Source: Gallionella sp.
GTDB taxonomy: Bacteria > Pseudomonadota > Gammaproteobacteria > Burkholderiales > Gallionellaceae
Direction of reading: 5' to 3'
DNA: 64,000 nucleotides
Assembly: GCA_028714075.1 (NCBI GenBank)
Contig: JAQTMZ010000004.1
Location: forward strand, 1-64,000
Made by a program: the position numbers and the translations under genes. The notes beneath the pieces are model-generated. The model had not been told where the DNA came from. It was given only the letters and a program-made list of their open reading frames with translations, and did not search any database. Every line of letters begins with the position of its first letter. Position 1 is the stretch's first letter. Positions 25,956-33,731 of the stretch are shown piece after piece.

Positions 25956-26240
25956 TCATGGCCTCCTGTAGTCGTGGGCGGTAACTTGAACAACTTGAAT
26001 CAGCAACACATTGGCAACAACCCGGTAAATCACTCGCCACTGGAACCCTAACCGGGAGGAGCGGTGACCTTTCCACTCGCCATACAGAGCTTCATCGTGA
26101 AACCCCTTTATGGCTCGCAATCCAAGTGGCCCCGAGACTCTGGCGATGTCTTTCCATTTCTCGTAGCGCTTCAGAACTTCAATGGGAACGGAGCCAGCAA
26201 GCTGTTTGTCAACGCGACGGTGTTCTTCGATTTCCCACAT
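25956..26240 (-). CDS. RelE/HigB-superfamily toxin
   Basis: A 94-aa toxin. The pattern MWEIEEHRRVDKQLAGSVPIEVLKRYEKWKDI, then LRAIKGFHDEALYGEWKGHRSSRLGFQWRVIYRV and VTAHDYR, fits RelE-like mRNA interferases; the R-x-x-R and terminal HDYR region would hold catalytic residues. It is first of the pair. A TTGACA element lies upstream. Confidence 0.86.
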   Translation of the reverse strand: MWEIEEHRRVDKQLAGSVPIEVLKRYEKWKDIARVSGPLGLRAIKGFHDEALYGEWKGHRSSRLGFQWRVIYRVVANVLLIQVVQVTAHDYRRP

Positions 26241-26247
26241 GTCACAT

Positions 26248-26275
26248 TATGTATATATCAATAATGGTATGTCAA
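26248..26275 (-). promoter_or_regulatory. Promoter of the 26-kb toxin-antitoxin pair
   Basis: Minus-strand TTGACA (26270-26275) and TACATA (26248-26253) at 16-nt spacing, inside an AT-rich segment with alternating TATATA. The start codon is about 8 nt below the -10, so the transcript would be almost leaderless unless another -10 is used. Confidence 0.45.
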
Positions 26276-26366
26276 GAGCACCAGTTTTTGCTCAGGGTCG
26301 GATTGTGCCTATACCACTATAAAACAATAGTGACGCTGACCCCTTTTGCTCGTTCCGACAATCTAT

Positions 26367-27347
26367 TTATTCGGTGATTCTTTTCAATGAAGGATTGATC
26401 TTAATTAACCTGTCGACAATAAGATAATCGTACTGTAGTAGCTGAGAATAGGAATGTCCTTCTTGCCTTAGTTGATCCAATGCTTCATTTAAAGTTGCTT
26501 TGCTAGGTTTTTTTATTTCGTTTACTTCCCTATAATCTATATTATCAAAGTCACCAAGAATGGTTTTGTAAACTTCGTATTCTTTGAGTTTCAGAGGGTC
26601 TTGCGCCTCTAATTGTTCAACATATTTTGTTATGGTTTGTTTTGCTTGTCCTGTTGTTAAACCTCTAGGTATTGGCAAATTAAAAAACTTGAGAAAAGCT
26701 TTTTGTCTTATATCTGCGGGTTTGTTTTTTGAGAACGCATCAAACTGTTTCTTGTTTTCCTTCAAGCCAATAATCTGAAATCGAATATCTACATAGTCTT
26801 CACCGCCGTGATATGTTCTATCTAGCCTTGGTTCGACTTTATTAAGCAAATCTAACTTTACAAGTACCTCCGATATTTCCTTTGGTACGTAACCAATGAA
26901 ATACCTTGAGGTTGGCGTAATGCCTATCACCCTGATTGCATTTTTATCTTTAGGATTATCTGGTTCCCGTTCAAGTTCTAGAGTTTGGCATTTGTCTCTA
27001 ATAAAAAGCGAAGCGTCGTGTTTATAGAACCATATACCCGCCACATTCAACATGCGTTTATATATCTGATATCCTTGAGGGATTGGAGGTAGAAAGTCTG
27101 TTGCCTTGGCTGCCCCCTGTGCTTTATATGTTTTTGTACCTTCTGATACTTTAATAGTAGGCAATTTTTCTGCGCAATATGGGCACGCAGCACTCTTAAA
27201 ATAGTAATGGCATCGTGGACATTCTTTTGTGTTGCCCTGACTTTTTCTTGCGGAGCTAGATTTATTTTTTGGACTTGTCGTATTTGCTTGACCAATAGCC
27301 TTAACTACACCTAGAAACAATTTCATTGCTATTGAGCGCCGTGCCAT
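26367..27347 (-). CDS. Zinc-ribbon plus HIRAN-domain protein
   Basis: A 326-aa protein. A zinc ribbon is made by C43-x2-C46 and C55-x2-C58 (CPRCHYYFKSAACPYC). A HIRAN-like domain spans about 95-205: the block LELEREPDNPKDKNAIRVIG and YFIGYVPKEISEVLVKL are characteristic. HIRAN domains bind damaged DNA or 3' ends, usually fused to SWI2/SNF2 helicases; here none is attached. The C-terminal 110 residues are helical and unassigned. GGGAGAG supports the start. The gene is AT-rich and immediately follows a possible attC remnant, so it may be a third cassette gene. Confidence 0.75.
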   Translation of the reverse strand: MARRSIAMKLFLGVVKAIGQANTTSPKNKSSSARKSQGNTKECPRCHYYFKSAACPYCAEKLPTIKVSEGTKTYKAQGAAKATDFLPPIPQGYQIYKRMLNVAGIWFYKHDASLFIRDKCQTLELEREPDNPKDKNAIRVIGITPTSRYFIGYVPKEISEVLVKLDLLNKVEPRLDRTYHGGEDYVDIRFQIIGLKENKKQFDAFSKNKPADIRQKAFLKFFNLPIPRGLTTGQAKQTITKYVEQLEAQDPLKLKEYEVYKTILGDFDNIDYREVNEIKKPSKATLNEALDQLRQEGHSYSQLLQYDYLIVDRLIKINPSLKRITE

Positions 27348-27365
27348 TATAAATCTCTCCCACTA

Positions 27366-27396
27366 GGCCAACGTACGTTGCAGCTTGGCGTTAACA
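27366..27396 (-). other. Possible truncated attC remnant
   Basis: On the minus strand, TGTTAAC follows the stop of the small membrane protein gene, and 24 nt later GTTGGCC precedes the HIRAN gene by 18 nt. These resemble the RYYYAAC and GTTRRRY core sites of an attC with one mismatch each, but the 31-nt span is too short for the usual hairpin. It may be a deleted attC or a chance match. Confidence 0.3.
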
Positions 27397-27885
27397 CTAC
27401 GGCAACCATGTCCGCAGCACCAACATTGCTGCTGTATAAATGCCGATACATAACGGCAGAATAAACTCAATGACAACCCGCAACCATGCGACAACGGGAG
27501 CCTTTTGCCAATACCAATAAATGGGAGACACCGATTGATGCACCTCATCATCTGCCCGTTGATCTTCCAGAGTACAGTTTGATGCCTCCCGCTCCATAGC
27601 AACTCTATAGTCGTAGTACAGCTTTCTCCACACGAAGAAATCGGCTGTTGCGTAAATGGCAAATGCAAACACCATGTAAGCGACTACGAGAGCGAACAGT
27701 ATGAGAAATGCATTCTGTTCCGGGGTATTGAACTCTAAACCCAGCGCAGAAATACGTGTGGGGACTAAACCAACGTGGCCGATTAACAAGCCAACAGTAC
27801 TCGCAATAAGCAAGTTGCGTCGCTCTAGACGAGATATCTGAGTTAGTGGGTCTCCGAGAAAGGAGCTTGGGTCGGCTTCAGCCAT
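27397..27885 (-). CDS. Small membrane protein in a putative gene cassette
   Basis: A 162-aa integral membrane protein of unknown function with three to four hydrophobic segments (about 25-45, 57-80 and 135-158) and a charged loop at about 85-120 (YYDYRVAMEREASNCTLEDQRADDE). The start codon is 7 nt after the GTTAGGC end of the attC-like site, the normal position in an integron cassette. Similar orphan membrane proteins are common in cassette arrays. No homology-based role can be given. Confidence 0.7.
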   Translation of the reverse strand: MAEADPSSFLGDPLTQISRLERRNLLIASTVGLLIGHVGLVPTRISALGLEFNTPEQNAFLILFALVVAYMVFAFAIYATADFFVWRKLYYDYRVAMEREASNCTLEDQRADDEVHQSVSPIYWYWQKAPVVAWLRVVIEFILPLCIGIYTAAMLVLRTWLP

Positions 27886-27892
27886 GTCTTAG

Positions 27893-27955
27893 GCCTAACG
27901 TGGGATTAACCGGCTCCGCACTTTTGCGGAGTCCGGGTTGAATGTCGGGTTGGGC
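27893..27955 (-). other. attC: Integron attC-like recombination site
   Basis: On the minus strand GCCCAAC (R'', 27955-27949) directly follows the stop of the HEPN-like gene and GTTAGGC (R', 27899-27893) directly precedes the next gene; both match RYYYAAC / GTTRRRY. Between them the strand folds through CCGG-(A)-CTCCGCA / TGCGGAG-CCGG with an extrahelical base and a short loop, plus weaker L-box pairing (TTCAACCCGG / CCGGTTAA). The 63-bp span is within the attC size range. No integrase gene is in the window. Confidence 0.75.
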
Positions 27956-28478
27956 ATCACGACTCCGGGATGTAAGTGAATTCTTTCCATATCTGTCCAT
28001 CATCTCCGGCGACATTCCCGAACTCCAACCAAATCGTAGCAGCAAGATCATCTACTTCGGCCGAGAATTCTCTTAGCTCATCTAGCGTTATCGAATGCTT
28101 CGCTGAGCGAGTCGAGTCAATCCGATACGTTGCAGCTGACTCATGAGTCTCGTGATTCACGTATAGGTTCAGCATTAGGGGGTTGTGAGCTATTAGGTTT
28201 CTAGTCTTAGCAAGTTCCTTAGCGCGTTTGAACCCATCCCGAAGCTTGGATAGCGACGAAGTCAATTCTTTCCGGTTGTTCAGGATTTCGAGAAGGATCT
28301 CAACTCTGCGTGAGAATTCCAGGCCCGACGTGGAAGCAAAAAGCCTCTCGCCCGGTATCACATCCAAGCACCGAACGGATACGTACTCGATGTCTCCGAA
28401 CCTAAGAAGGGCACGCCCAACGAGCGATTCCCATTCAAGATGGCCAGAGGTAGTGGACGGTCGCTTCATGATGCCCAA
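27899..28478 (-). mobile_element. Putative integron gene cassette carrying a HEPN-like gene
   Basis: From the GTTGGGC core at 28479-28473 (minus strand), through one gene starting four bases later, to the attC-like site that abuts its stop codon. This is the exact layout of an integron cassette: core site, short 5' leader, single gene, attC. The upstream partner core site on the left of the array could not be found beyond 28480, so the array edge may have decayed. Confidence 0.55.
27957..28469 (-). CDS. HEPN-like protein, cassette-borne
   Basis: A 170-aa mostly helical protein of unknown function. The segment AKTRNLIAHNPLML contains R90-N91-x3-H95, the R-x4-H signature of HEPN domains, many of which are ribonucleases in toxin or defence systems; RNLIAHNP is the typical form. 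The ATG at 28469 is preferred to the TTG three codons upstream, which lies inside the GTTGGGC core site. Catalytic activity cannot be assumed, since non-catalytic HEPN-like proteins with the same motif exist. Confidence 0.7.
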   Translation of the reverse strand: MKRPSTTSGHLEWESLVGRALLRFGDIEYVSVRCLDVIPGERLFASTSGLEFSRRVEILLEILNNRKELTSSLSKLRDGFKRAKELAKTRNLIAHNPLMLNLYVNHETHESAATYRIDSTRSAKHSITLDELREFSAEVDDLAATIWLEFGNVAGDDGQIWKEFTYIPES

Positions 28479-28692
28479 CGTAATGTAGACACCAAATGTG
28501 TCTGATAATCTGGAGTCAAATGTCGCGTAATCTGGCTATTCATTGGCAACCCTTTGTTATTGATATGGGCGGGGAAAGTCAACGCCCCATCCCTGCCAGA
28601 AAAAACGACATCTACAAAGCGCAAGCTTGAATACTGCGATAAATCTGCCTCAAGAACAATATGCCAAACGGCCTATTCGTGTCTCACCCTGA

Positions 28693-29142
28693 CTAGCGGC
28701 GCTCCTTCTTCATCGCCTGCGCAGCTTCACGTTTGGAATCTTTTTCTTTCTCGGTAGCGCGCTTATCGTGCTGTTTCTTGCCTTTGGCGAGTCCGATTTC
28801 CAGTTTGACGCGCCCACCTTTGTAGTGCATGTCCAGCGGCATCAGCGTGTAACCGGCGCGTTGCACTTTGCCGATGATCTTGTCGATTTCCGACTTGTGC
28901 AGCAGCAGTTTGCGGGTGCGCACCGGGTCGGGGTGGATATGCGTGGAGGCGTTGAGCAGCGGGCTGATGTGCGAGCCGAACAGGTACAGCGCGCCGTCTT
29001 TTACGGTGACATAGGCTTCCTTGAGCTGCGCGCGCCCGGCGCGGATGGCCTTGACTTCCCAGCCTTCCAGCATGATGCCGGCCTCGTATTTATCCTCGAT
29101 AAAATACTCGTGGTAGGCCTTTTTGTTCTGCACAATGCTCAT
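28693..29142 (-). CDS. smpB: SsrA-binding protein SmpB
   Basis: A 149-aa partner of tmRNA in trans-translation, which frees stalled ribosomes. [40 protein letters not shown] and [23 protein letters not shown] are conserved core; the basic C-terminal tail ([30 protein letters not shown]) enters the decoding site. It diverges from ratA, the typical proteobacterial arrangement. No tmRNA gene was seen in the window. Confidence 0.97.
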   Translation of the reverse strand: MSIVQNKKAYHEYFIEDKYEAGIMLEGWEVKAIRAGRAQLKEAYVTVKDGALYLFGSHISPLLNASTHIHPDPVRTRKLLLHKSEIDKIIGKVQRAGYTLMPLDMHYKGGRVKLEIGLAKGKKQHDKRATEKEKDSKREAAQAMKKERR

Positions 29143-29333
29143 ATTTCCAATCCAATTTCTTCGGTGAAACGGCGTTGATTTCCTCGCTCACTCCTAGTCG
29201 TGCTATTAGCACTGCCTGCCTCGTTCGCTCGTCATCGCCTTGTTTGACCTTCGAAATAGAATTGGAAACAGGTGAGTTTTGCGGTGTGTTCGGCTATTCT
29301 ACCAGCCTTTGGTTTTACGGCTTCAGACGGGCA

Positions 29334-29771
29334 ATGGCATTAGTAGAAAAAACGGTACTGGTTCCGCATAGCGCGGAGCAGATGTTCAACCTGGTGGATC
29401 GCGTGGAAGATTATCCGCAGTTCCTGCCGTGGTGCGGCGGATCGAGCGTTTCCCGGCTGGATGACACGACGCTGCACGCGACGGTGCATATCGATTACCA
29501 TCATATCAAGCAACATTTCACCACCGAAAACACGCGCACGCCGCCGCATCAGATCGACATGACTTTGCAGCACGGGCCGTTCCGGCATCTGGACGGCCAT
29601 TGGCGGTTTATCCCGCTGAGCGATTCGGCCTGTAAAATAGAGTTCCGCCTGCACTATGAATTTTCCAGCAAGCTGCTGGAAAAGCTGGTCGGGCCGGTGT
29701 TTCATTACATCGCCAACAGTTTTGTGGATGCTTTCACCCATCGCGCAGAAAAGGTTTACCCAAAAACATGA
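29334..29771 (+). CDS. ratA: RatA / COQ10-type START-domain protein
   Basis: A 145-aa START/polyketide-cyclase fold protein. In E. coli RatA was described as a toxin blocking 70S formation; the family is also related to ubiquinone-binding COQ10. Conserved: VPHSAEQMFNLVDRVEDYPQFLPWCGGS and the C-terminal LLEKLVGPVFHYIANSFVDAFTHRAE. The start MALVEKTVLV at 29334 is used; the longer frame from 29175 crosses non-coding spacer. It overlaps rnfH by 4 nt. Confidence 0.93.
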   Translation: MALVEKTVLVPHSAEQMFNLVDRVEDYPQFLPWCGGSSVSRLDDTTLHATVHIDYHHIKQHFTTENTRTPPHQIDMTLQHGPFRHLDGHWRFIPLSDSACKIEFRLHYEFSSKLLEKLVGPVFHYIANSFVDAFTHRAEKVYPKT

Positions 29772-30079
29772 ACGGCAAAATCAATATCGAAGTGGTGTAT
29801 GCGCTGCCCGACGAGCAAACGCTGTTCAAGCAGCAATTGCCTGAAGGCGCAACGGTCGCGGAAGCCATCCGGCTTTGCGGCGTACTCGACAAGCACCCCG
29901 AGGTCGAGATATTTGCCAGCAAGCTGGGCATTTTCGGCAAGCTGGTCAAGGCCGATGCCGTGTTGCGCGACAGGGATCGCGTCGAGATTTACCGCCCGCT
30001 GCTCGCCGACCCCAAGGAAGTGCGCCGCAAGCGCGCGGAAGAGGGGAGAGCCATGAAGAAGGGCGGCGGGGATGCATGA
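29768..30079 (+). CDS. rnfH: RnfH family (RatB) ubiquitin-fold protein
   Basis: A 103-aa ThiS/MoaD-like small protein. INIEVVYALPDEQTLFKQQLPEGATVAEAI, FGKLVKADAVLRDRDRVEIYRPLLADPKEVRRKRAEEG is the standard RnfH pattern. It forms the conserved ratA-rnfH pair next to divergent smpB. Despite the name, a role in the Rnf complex is not proven. A palindromic repeat follows it. Confidence 0.93.
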   Translation: MNGKINIEVVYALPDEQTLFKQQLPEGATVAEAIRLCGVLDKHPEVEIFASKLGIFGKLVKADAVLRDRDRVEIYRPLLADPKEVRRKRAEEGRAMKKGGGDA

Positions 30080-30099
30080 TTTCAAAAAGCAAAATCACA

Positions 30100-30179
30100 G
30101 CCACAGAGACCACAGAGCGCACAGAGATGAAGCCAACCTCGTCAGGTTTTTCTCTGTGAACTCTGTGTTCTCGGTGGCA
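30100..30179. repeat. Dispersed palindromic repeat, ccacagagaccacagag family
   Basis: gccacagagaccacagagcgcacagaga on the left faces tctctgtgaactctgtgttctcggtggc on the right with imperfect pairing. A second member lies at 47768-47836. It fills the gap between rnfH and the PHP gene. Confidence 0.8.
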
Positions 30180-30196
30180 AATTGCCGGGAAAGCCA

Positions 30197-31051
30197 ATGC
30201 TAGATTACGACCTGCATTGCCATTCCAGCATTTCCGACGGCACGCTGACCCCGACCGAGCTGGTGCAGCGCGCTGCCGAGCGCGGCGTGAAGGTGCTGGC
30301 GCTGACCGACCACGATGACATGGACGGCTTGGACGAGGCGCGCGCCGCCGCCGTGCAGCATGGCATGACCTTCATCAACGGCGTGGAAATTTCCGTGACA
30401 TGGCGCACGCATACCGTGCATGTTGTCGGTTTGAACATCGACCCGGCATACCCGCCGCTGGCGGAAGGGTTGCGCGGCGTGCGCAGCGGGCGCGGCGCGC
30501 GTGCCGAAAAAATGGCCGAGGCGCTGGCGAAGACCGGCGTCGGCGGGACGCTGCAAGGCGCCTACCATTACGCGGGGAATCCGAACATGATCGGGCGCGC
30601 ACATTTTGCGCGCTATCTGGTCGAGGCCGGGCACTGCAAGGATGTGAAGAGCGTGTTCAACCGTTATCTGGCGAAGGGCAAGACGGGCTATGTGCCGCAC
30701 AAATGGGCGGCTTTGGCCGATACCATCAGCTGGATTCGCGGCAGCGGCGGAGTGGCGGTGCTGGCGCATCCCGGCCGTTATATGGTCGGGCGCAACAGCA
30801 TGGGCAAGAAAACCATGCACGAGTTGCTGGCCGAGTTCGCCGCATGCGGCGGGCAGGCGCTCGAGGTGGTGAGCGGTAGCCACACGCCGGAGCAGTATGC
30901 CGAATTCGCGCGTTATGCCGCAGAATTCAATTTGCTGTGTTCATGCGGTTCGGATTTTCACGGGCCCGGCGAGAGCTACCGCGACATGGGGCGGCTGCCG
31001 GATTTTCCGCTGGGTTGCAAGCCGGTGTGGCAGGCATGGGAGGAGCGTTGA
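30197..31051 (+). CDS. PHP-domain phosphoesterase (YciV/RNase AM-like)
   Basis: A 284-aa metal-dependent phosphoesterase of the PHP family. Motifs: DLHCHSSISDG (H7, H9), LTDHDDMDG, the ALVEAGHCKDVKSVFNRYLAKGKTGYVPH middle, VLAHPGRY and CSCGSDFHGPG. Relatives act as 3',5'-nucleoside bisphosphate phosphatases and 5'-3' exoribonucleases on RNA ends. The ATG at 30197 has GGGAAAG upstream and gives the usual N-terminus; the TTG five codons earlier is not needed. Confidence 0.9.
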   Translation: MLDYDLHCHSSISDGTLTPTELVQRAAERGVKVLALTDHDDMDGLDEARAAAVQHGMTFINGVEISVTWRTHTVHVVGLNIDPAYPPLAEGLRGVRSGRGARAEKMAEALAKTGVGGTLQGAYHYAGNPNMIGRAHFARYLVEAGHCKDVKSVFNRYLAKGKTGYVPHKWAALADTISWIRGSGGVAVLAHPGRYMVGRNSMGKKTMHELLAEFAACGGQALEVVSGSHTPEQYAEFARYAAEFNLLCSCGSDFHGPGESYRDMGRLPDFPLGCKPVWQAWEER

Positions 31052-31069
31052 ACCTGGAAAAAGCAGTTG

Positions 31070-31197
31070 TCCGCAGATTACGCAGATTTCCACCGATTAA
31101 ACAACAGGCAACATTGGGTCGTCGGCTCACCTATTGGGTTGTTGGGCGCACTCCGCAACTGACTGAAAATCTGCGTTAATCTGCGTAATCTGTGGAT
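31070..31197. repeat. Dispersed palindromic repeat, long copy between the PHP gene and yciO
   Basis: Arms gtccgcagattacgcagatt and aatctgcgtaatctgtggat enclose ccgattaaacaacaggcaac and gactgaaaatctgcgtt, almost the same as in the 14571-14700 element. The two 130-nt copies and one 54-nt copy define a repeat family in this genome. Confidence 0.85.
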
Positions 31198-31235
31198 TAA
31201 ACGCTTTTGAAGATTGATATTTTAAGAACACATAA

Positions 31236-31865
31236 ATGTCGCAATTTTTCACGATACATCCGGACAACCCAAACCCGCGCCTGATCCGCCAGGCGGCGGC
31301 GATGCTACGCGATGGCGGCATTGTGGTGTATCCCACCGATTCCTGCTACGCGCTGGGCTGCCATCTGGACGACAAGGATGCTGTCACGCGCATCCGCCAG
31401 ATCCGCCAGCTGGACGAGCAGCATCACCTGACGCTGATGTGCCGCGATCTGTCGGAAATCTCGCGCTACGCGCGCGTGGACAACAGCAAATTCCGCTTGT
31501 TGAAAAGCAATACGCCGGGCAGCTACACTTTCATCCTGGAGGCGACCAAGGAAGTGCCGAAACGCTTGCAGCATCCCAAGCGCAGCACCATCGGTATCCG
31601 CATCCCCGATCATCCGGTAGCATTGGCGCTGCTGGAAGAACTGGGTGAGCCGATGTCCAGCTCCACGCTGATCTTGCCGGACGAGGAATGGCCGCTGAAC
31701 GACGCCGAACGGATCCGCGAATTGCTGGAAAAGAAAGTCGACCTGGTGATCGACGGCGGCGCGGTGGGCTCGGATTTCACCACCGTGATCGACCTGACCG
31801 GCGCTGTGCCGGTATTACTACGCCGTGGCATGGGCGATATCGCGCCGTTTGGAATCGAGGAATAA
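31236..31865 (+). CDS. yciO: YciO/Sua5-family protein (L-threonylcarbamoyladenylate synthase type)
   Basis: A 209-aa member of the Sua5/YrdC/YciO family. MSQFFTIHPDNPNPRLIRQAAAMLRDGGIVVYPTDSCYALGCHL, SNTPGSYTFILEATKEVPKR and TIGIRIPDHPVALALLEELGEPMSSSTL are typical of YciO rather than the shorter YrdC. The family builds or handles threonylcarbamoyl-AMP for tRNA t6A, but YciO's own role is less clear. It lies 10 nt before the M50 protease gene in the order PHP-yciO-M50-trpS-scpA-scpB, common in betaproteobacteria. Confidence 0.92.
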   Translation: MSQFFTIHPDNPNPRLIRQAAAMLRDGGIVVYPTDSCYALGCHLDDKDAVTRIRQIRQLDEQHHLTLMCRDLSEISRYARVDNSKFRLLKSNTPGSYTFILEATKEVPKRLQHPKRSTIGIRIPDHPVALALLEELGEPMSSSTLILPDEEWPLNDAERIRELLEKKVDLVIDGGAVGSDFTTVIDLTGAVPVLLRRGMGDIAPFGIEE

Positions 31866-31875
31866 CAGGAAAATA

Positions 31876-32523
31876 ATGCAAGTCGAACAATTAATTCAAA
31901 CCATAACCCTCGCGGCCATTCCCATCCTGTTTGCGATCACCCTGCATGAGGCGGCGCACGGTTATGTGGCGCGCCATTTCGGCGATATGACTGCCTACCA
32001 GCAGGGGCGCATCAGCCTGAACCCATTGCGCCACATCGATCCGGTCGGCACGGTGCTGTTTCCGCTGCTTACCCTGTGGCTGGGCGGCATCCTGTTCGGC
32101 TGGGCCAAGCCGGTGCCGGTCAACTTCGGCGCGTTGCGCCGCCCCAAGCAGGATATGCTGTGGGTGGCGATTGCCGGGCCGGCCTCGAATTTATTCATGG
32201 CGCTGGGCTGGGCATTTCTCTATAAAATGGCAACGTTGTTTTCGGGTAATTATTTTTCCGAACCGCTGATGGGCATGGCCGAATGGGGGATCAGGATCAA
32301 CGTCGTGCTGATGGTGTTGAACATGCTGCCGCTGCCGCCGCTGGATGGCGGGCGCGTCGCGGTCAGCATGCTGCCGCATCGCCAGGCATACCAGTTGGCG
32401 AAAATTGAGCCGTACGGCATGTTCATCCTGATTTTCCTGGCAATCACGCCGGTGTTAAGCTTGGTACTCTCGCCGCTGGTGAACCTGGCGTTTAAATTGA
32501 TTTCGTTGTTATTTGGGATTTAA
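31876..32523 (+). CDS. Site-2 protease family (M50) membrane metalloprotease
   Basis: A 215-aa membrane protein with four to five helices. The zinc motif HEAAH lies in FAITLHEAAHGYVARHFGD and the second ligand motif NMLPLPPLDGGRV in the later helix, as in small, PDZ-less site-2 proteases. Substrate unknown. Start at 31876 (MQVEQLIQTITL) is preferred; the longer frame overlaps yciO. It is 2 nt upstream of trpS, pointing to one transcript. Confidence 0.9.
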   Translation: MQVEQLIQTITLAAIPILFAITLHEAAHGYVARHFGDMTAYQQGRISLNPLRHIDPVGTVLFPLLTLWLGGILFGWAKPVPVNFGALRRPKQDMLWVAIAGPASNLFMALGWAFLYKMATLFSGNYFSEPLMGMAEWGIRINVVLMVLNMLPLPPLDGGRVAVSMLPHRQAYQLAKIEPYGMFILIFLAITPVLSLVLSPLVNLAFKLISLLFGI

Positions 32524-32525
32524 GA

Positions 32526-33728
32526 ATGTTTGCTGATCGTGTTTTATCGGGAATGCGTCCTACCGGAAGTCTGCATCTGGGGCATTACCACGGGGTGTTG
32601 AAGAACTGGGTGCAGATGCAGCACGAATACGAATGCCTGTTTTTCGTGGCCGACTGGCATGCGCTGACCACGCATTACGACACGCCGCAAATCATCGAAC
32701 AAAGCGTGTGGGATATGGTGGTGGACTGGCTGGCGGCGGGGATCGACCCCGCCAACGCCACGCTGTTCATCCAGTCGCGCGTGCCGGAGCATGCCGAGCT
32801 GCATCTGCTGCTGTCGATGATCACGCCGCTGGGCTGGCTGGAACGCGTGCCGACCTACAAGGACCAGCAGGAAAAACTTTCCGAGAAAGATTTGAGCACT
32901 TACGGTTTTCTCGGCTACCCGTTGCTGCAAAGCGCGGATATCCTGATTTACCGCGCCACCCAGGTGCCGGTAGGCGAGGATCAGGTGCCGCATATCGAAT
33001 TCACCCGCGAGATCGCGCGCCGCTTCAACCACATCTACGGGCGCGAAGCCGGCTTCGAGGAAAAGGCCAAAGCCGCAGTCAAGAAACTCGGCGGAAAAAA
33101 GGCCAAGTTGTATGACGAACTGCGCGTCCGTTTTCAGGAACAGGGCGATAGCGAAGCGCTGGAATCCGCCAAATCCCTGCTGGACGAACAGCAGAGCCTG
33201 AGCTACGGCGACCGCGAACGCCTGTTCGGCTATCTGGAAGGCGGCGGCAAGATGATCCTGTCCGAGCCGCGCGCGATGCTCACCGCAGCCTCGAAAATGC
33301 CCGGTCTGGACGGGCAGAAAATGTCCAAGTCTTACAACAACACCATCACGTTGCGCGAGGACGAGGCCAGTGTGACCAAGAAAATCCGCACCATGCCGAC
33401 CGACCCGGCGCGCATCCGCCGCACCGATGTGGGCAATCCCGACAAATGCCCGGTGTGGCAGTTGCATCTGGTGTATTCCAACGAGCAGACCAAACAATGG
33501 GCCATGCAGGGCTGCAAGAGCGCCGGAATCGGCTGCATCGAATGCAAGCAGCCGGTGATCGACGCGGTGCTGGCAGAGCAACGCCCGATGCGCGAACGCG
33601 CGCAACTGTATCTGGACGACCCGTCACTGGTGCGCAACATCATCGCCGACGGCTGCGAAAAGGCGCGCAAACTCGCCTCGGAGACCATGCGCGATGTGCG
33701 CGAGGCGATGGGGCTGAGCTACGGCTGA
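32526..33728 (+). CDS. trpS: Tryptophan--tRNA ligase (long form)
   Basis: A 400-aa class I synthetase that charges tRNA-Trp. The HIGH-type motif is GSLHLGHYHG and the KMSKS motif is GQKMSKSYNN. Compared with the roughly 335-aa E. coli enzyme there is an extra charged helical insert of about 60 residues (around 180-245, EKAKAAVKKLGGKKAKLYDELRVRFQEQ region) between the two motifs, as in other betaproteobacterial TrpRS. It is followed after 3 nt by scpA. Confidence 0.96.
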   Translation: MFADRVLSGMRPTGSLHLGHYHGVLKNWVQMQHEYECLFFVADWHALTTHYDTPQIIEQSVWDMVVDWLAAGIDPANATLFIQSRVPEHAELHLLLSMITPLGWLERVPTYKDQQEKLSEKDLSTYGFLGYPLLQSADILIYRATQVPVGEDQVPHIEFTREIARRFNHIYGREAGFEEKAKAAVKKLGGKKAKLYDELRVRFQEQGDSEALESAKSLLDEQQSLSYGDRERLFGYLEGGGKMILSEPRAMLTAASKMPGLDGQKMSKSYNNTITLREDEASVTKKIRTMPTDPARIRRTDVGNPDKCPVWQLHLVYSNEQTKQWAMQGCKSAGIGCIECKQPVIDAVLAEQRPMRERAQLYLDDPSLVRNIIADGCEKARKLASETMRDVREAMGLSYG

Positions 33729-33731
33729 CCG

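Noticed and set aside
28473-28520. Second attC upstream of the HEPN-like cassette
   Set aside because: The GTTGGGC core and a small agacac/gtgtct hairpin are present, but no partner RYYYAAC core was found at a suitable distance.
28479-28692. Possible tmRNA or small RNA gene next to smpB
   Set aside because: No tRNA-like ends or tag-coding frame could be found in the spacer.
29175-29333. N-terminal extension of ratA
   Set aside because: Crosses the divergent spacer with smpB and does not resemble the family; the ATG at 29334 gives the standard start.
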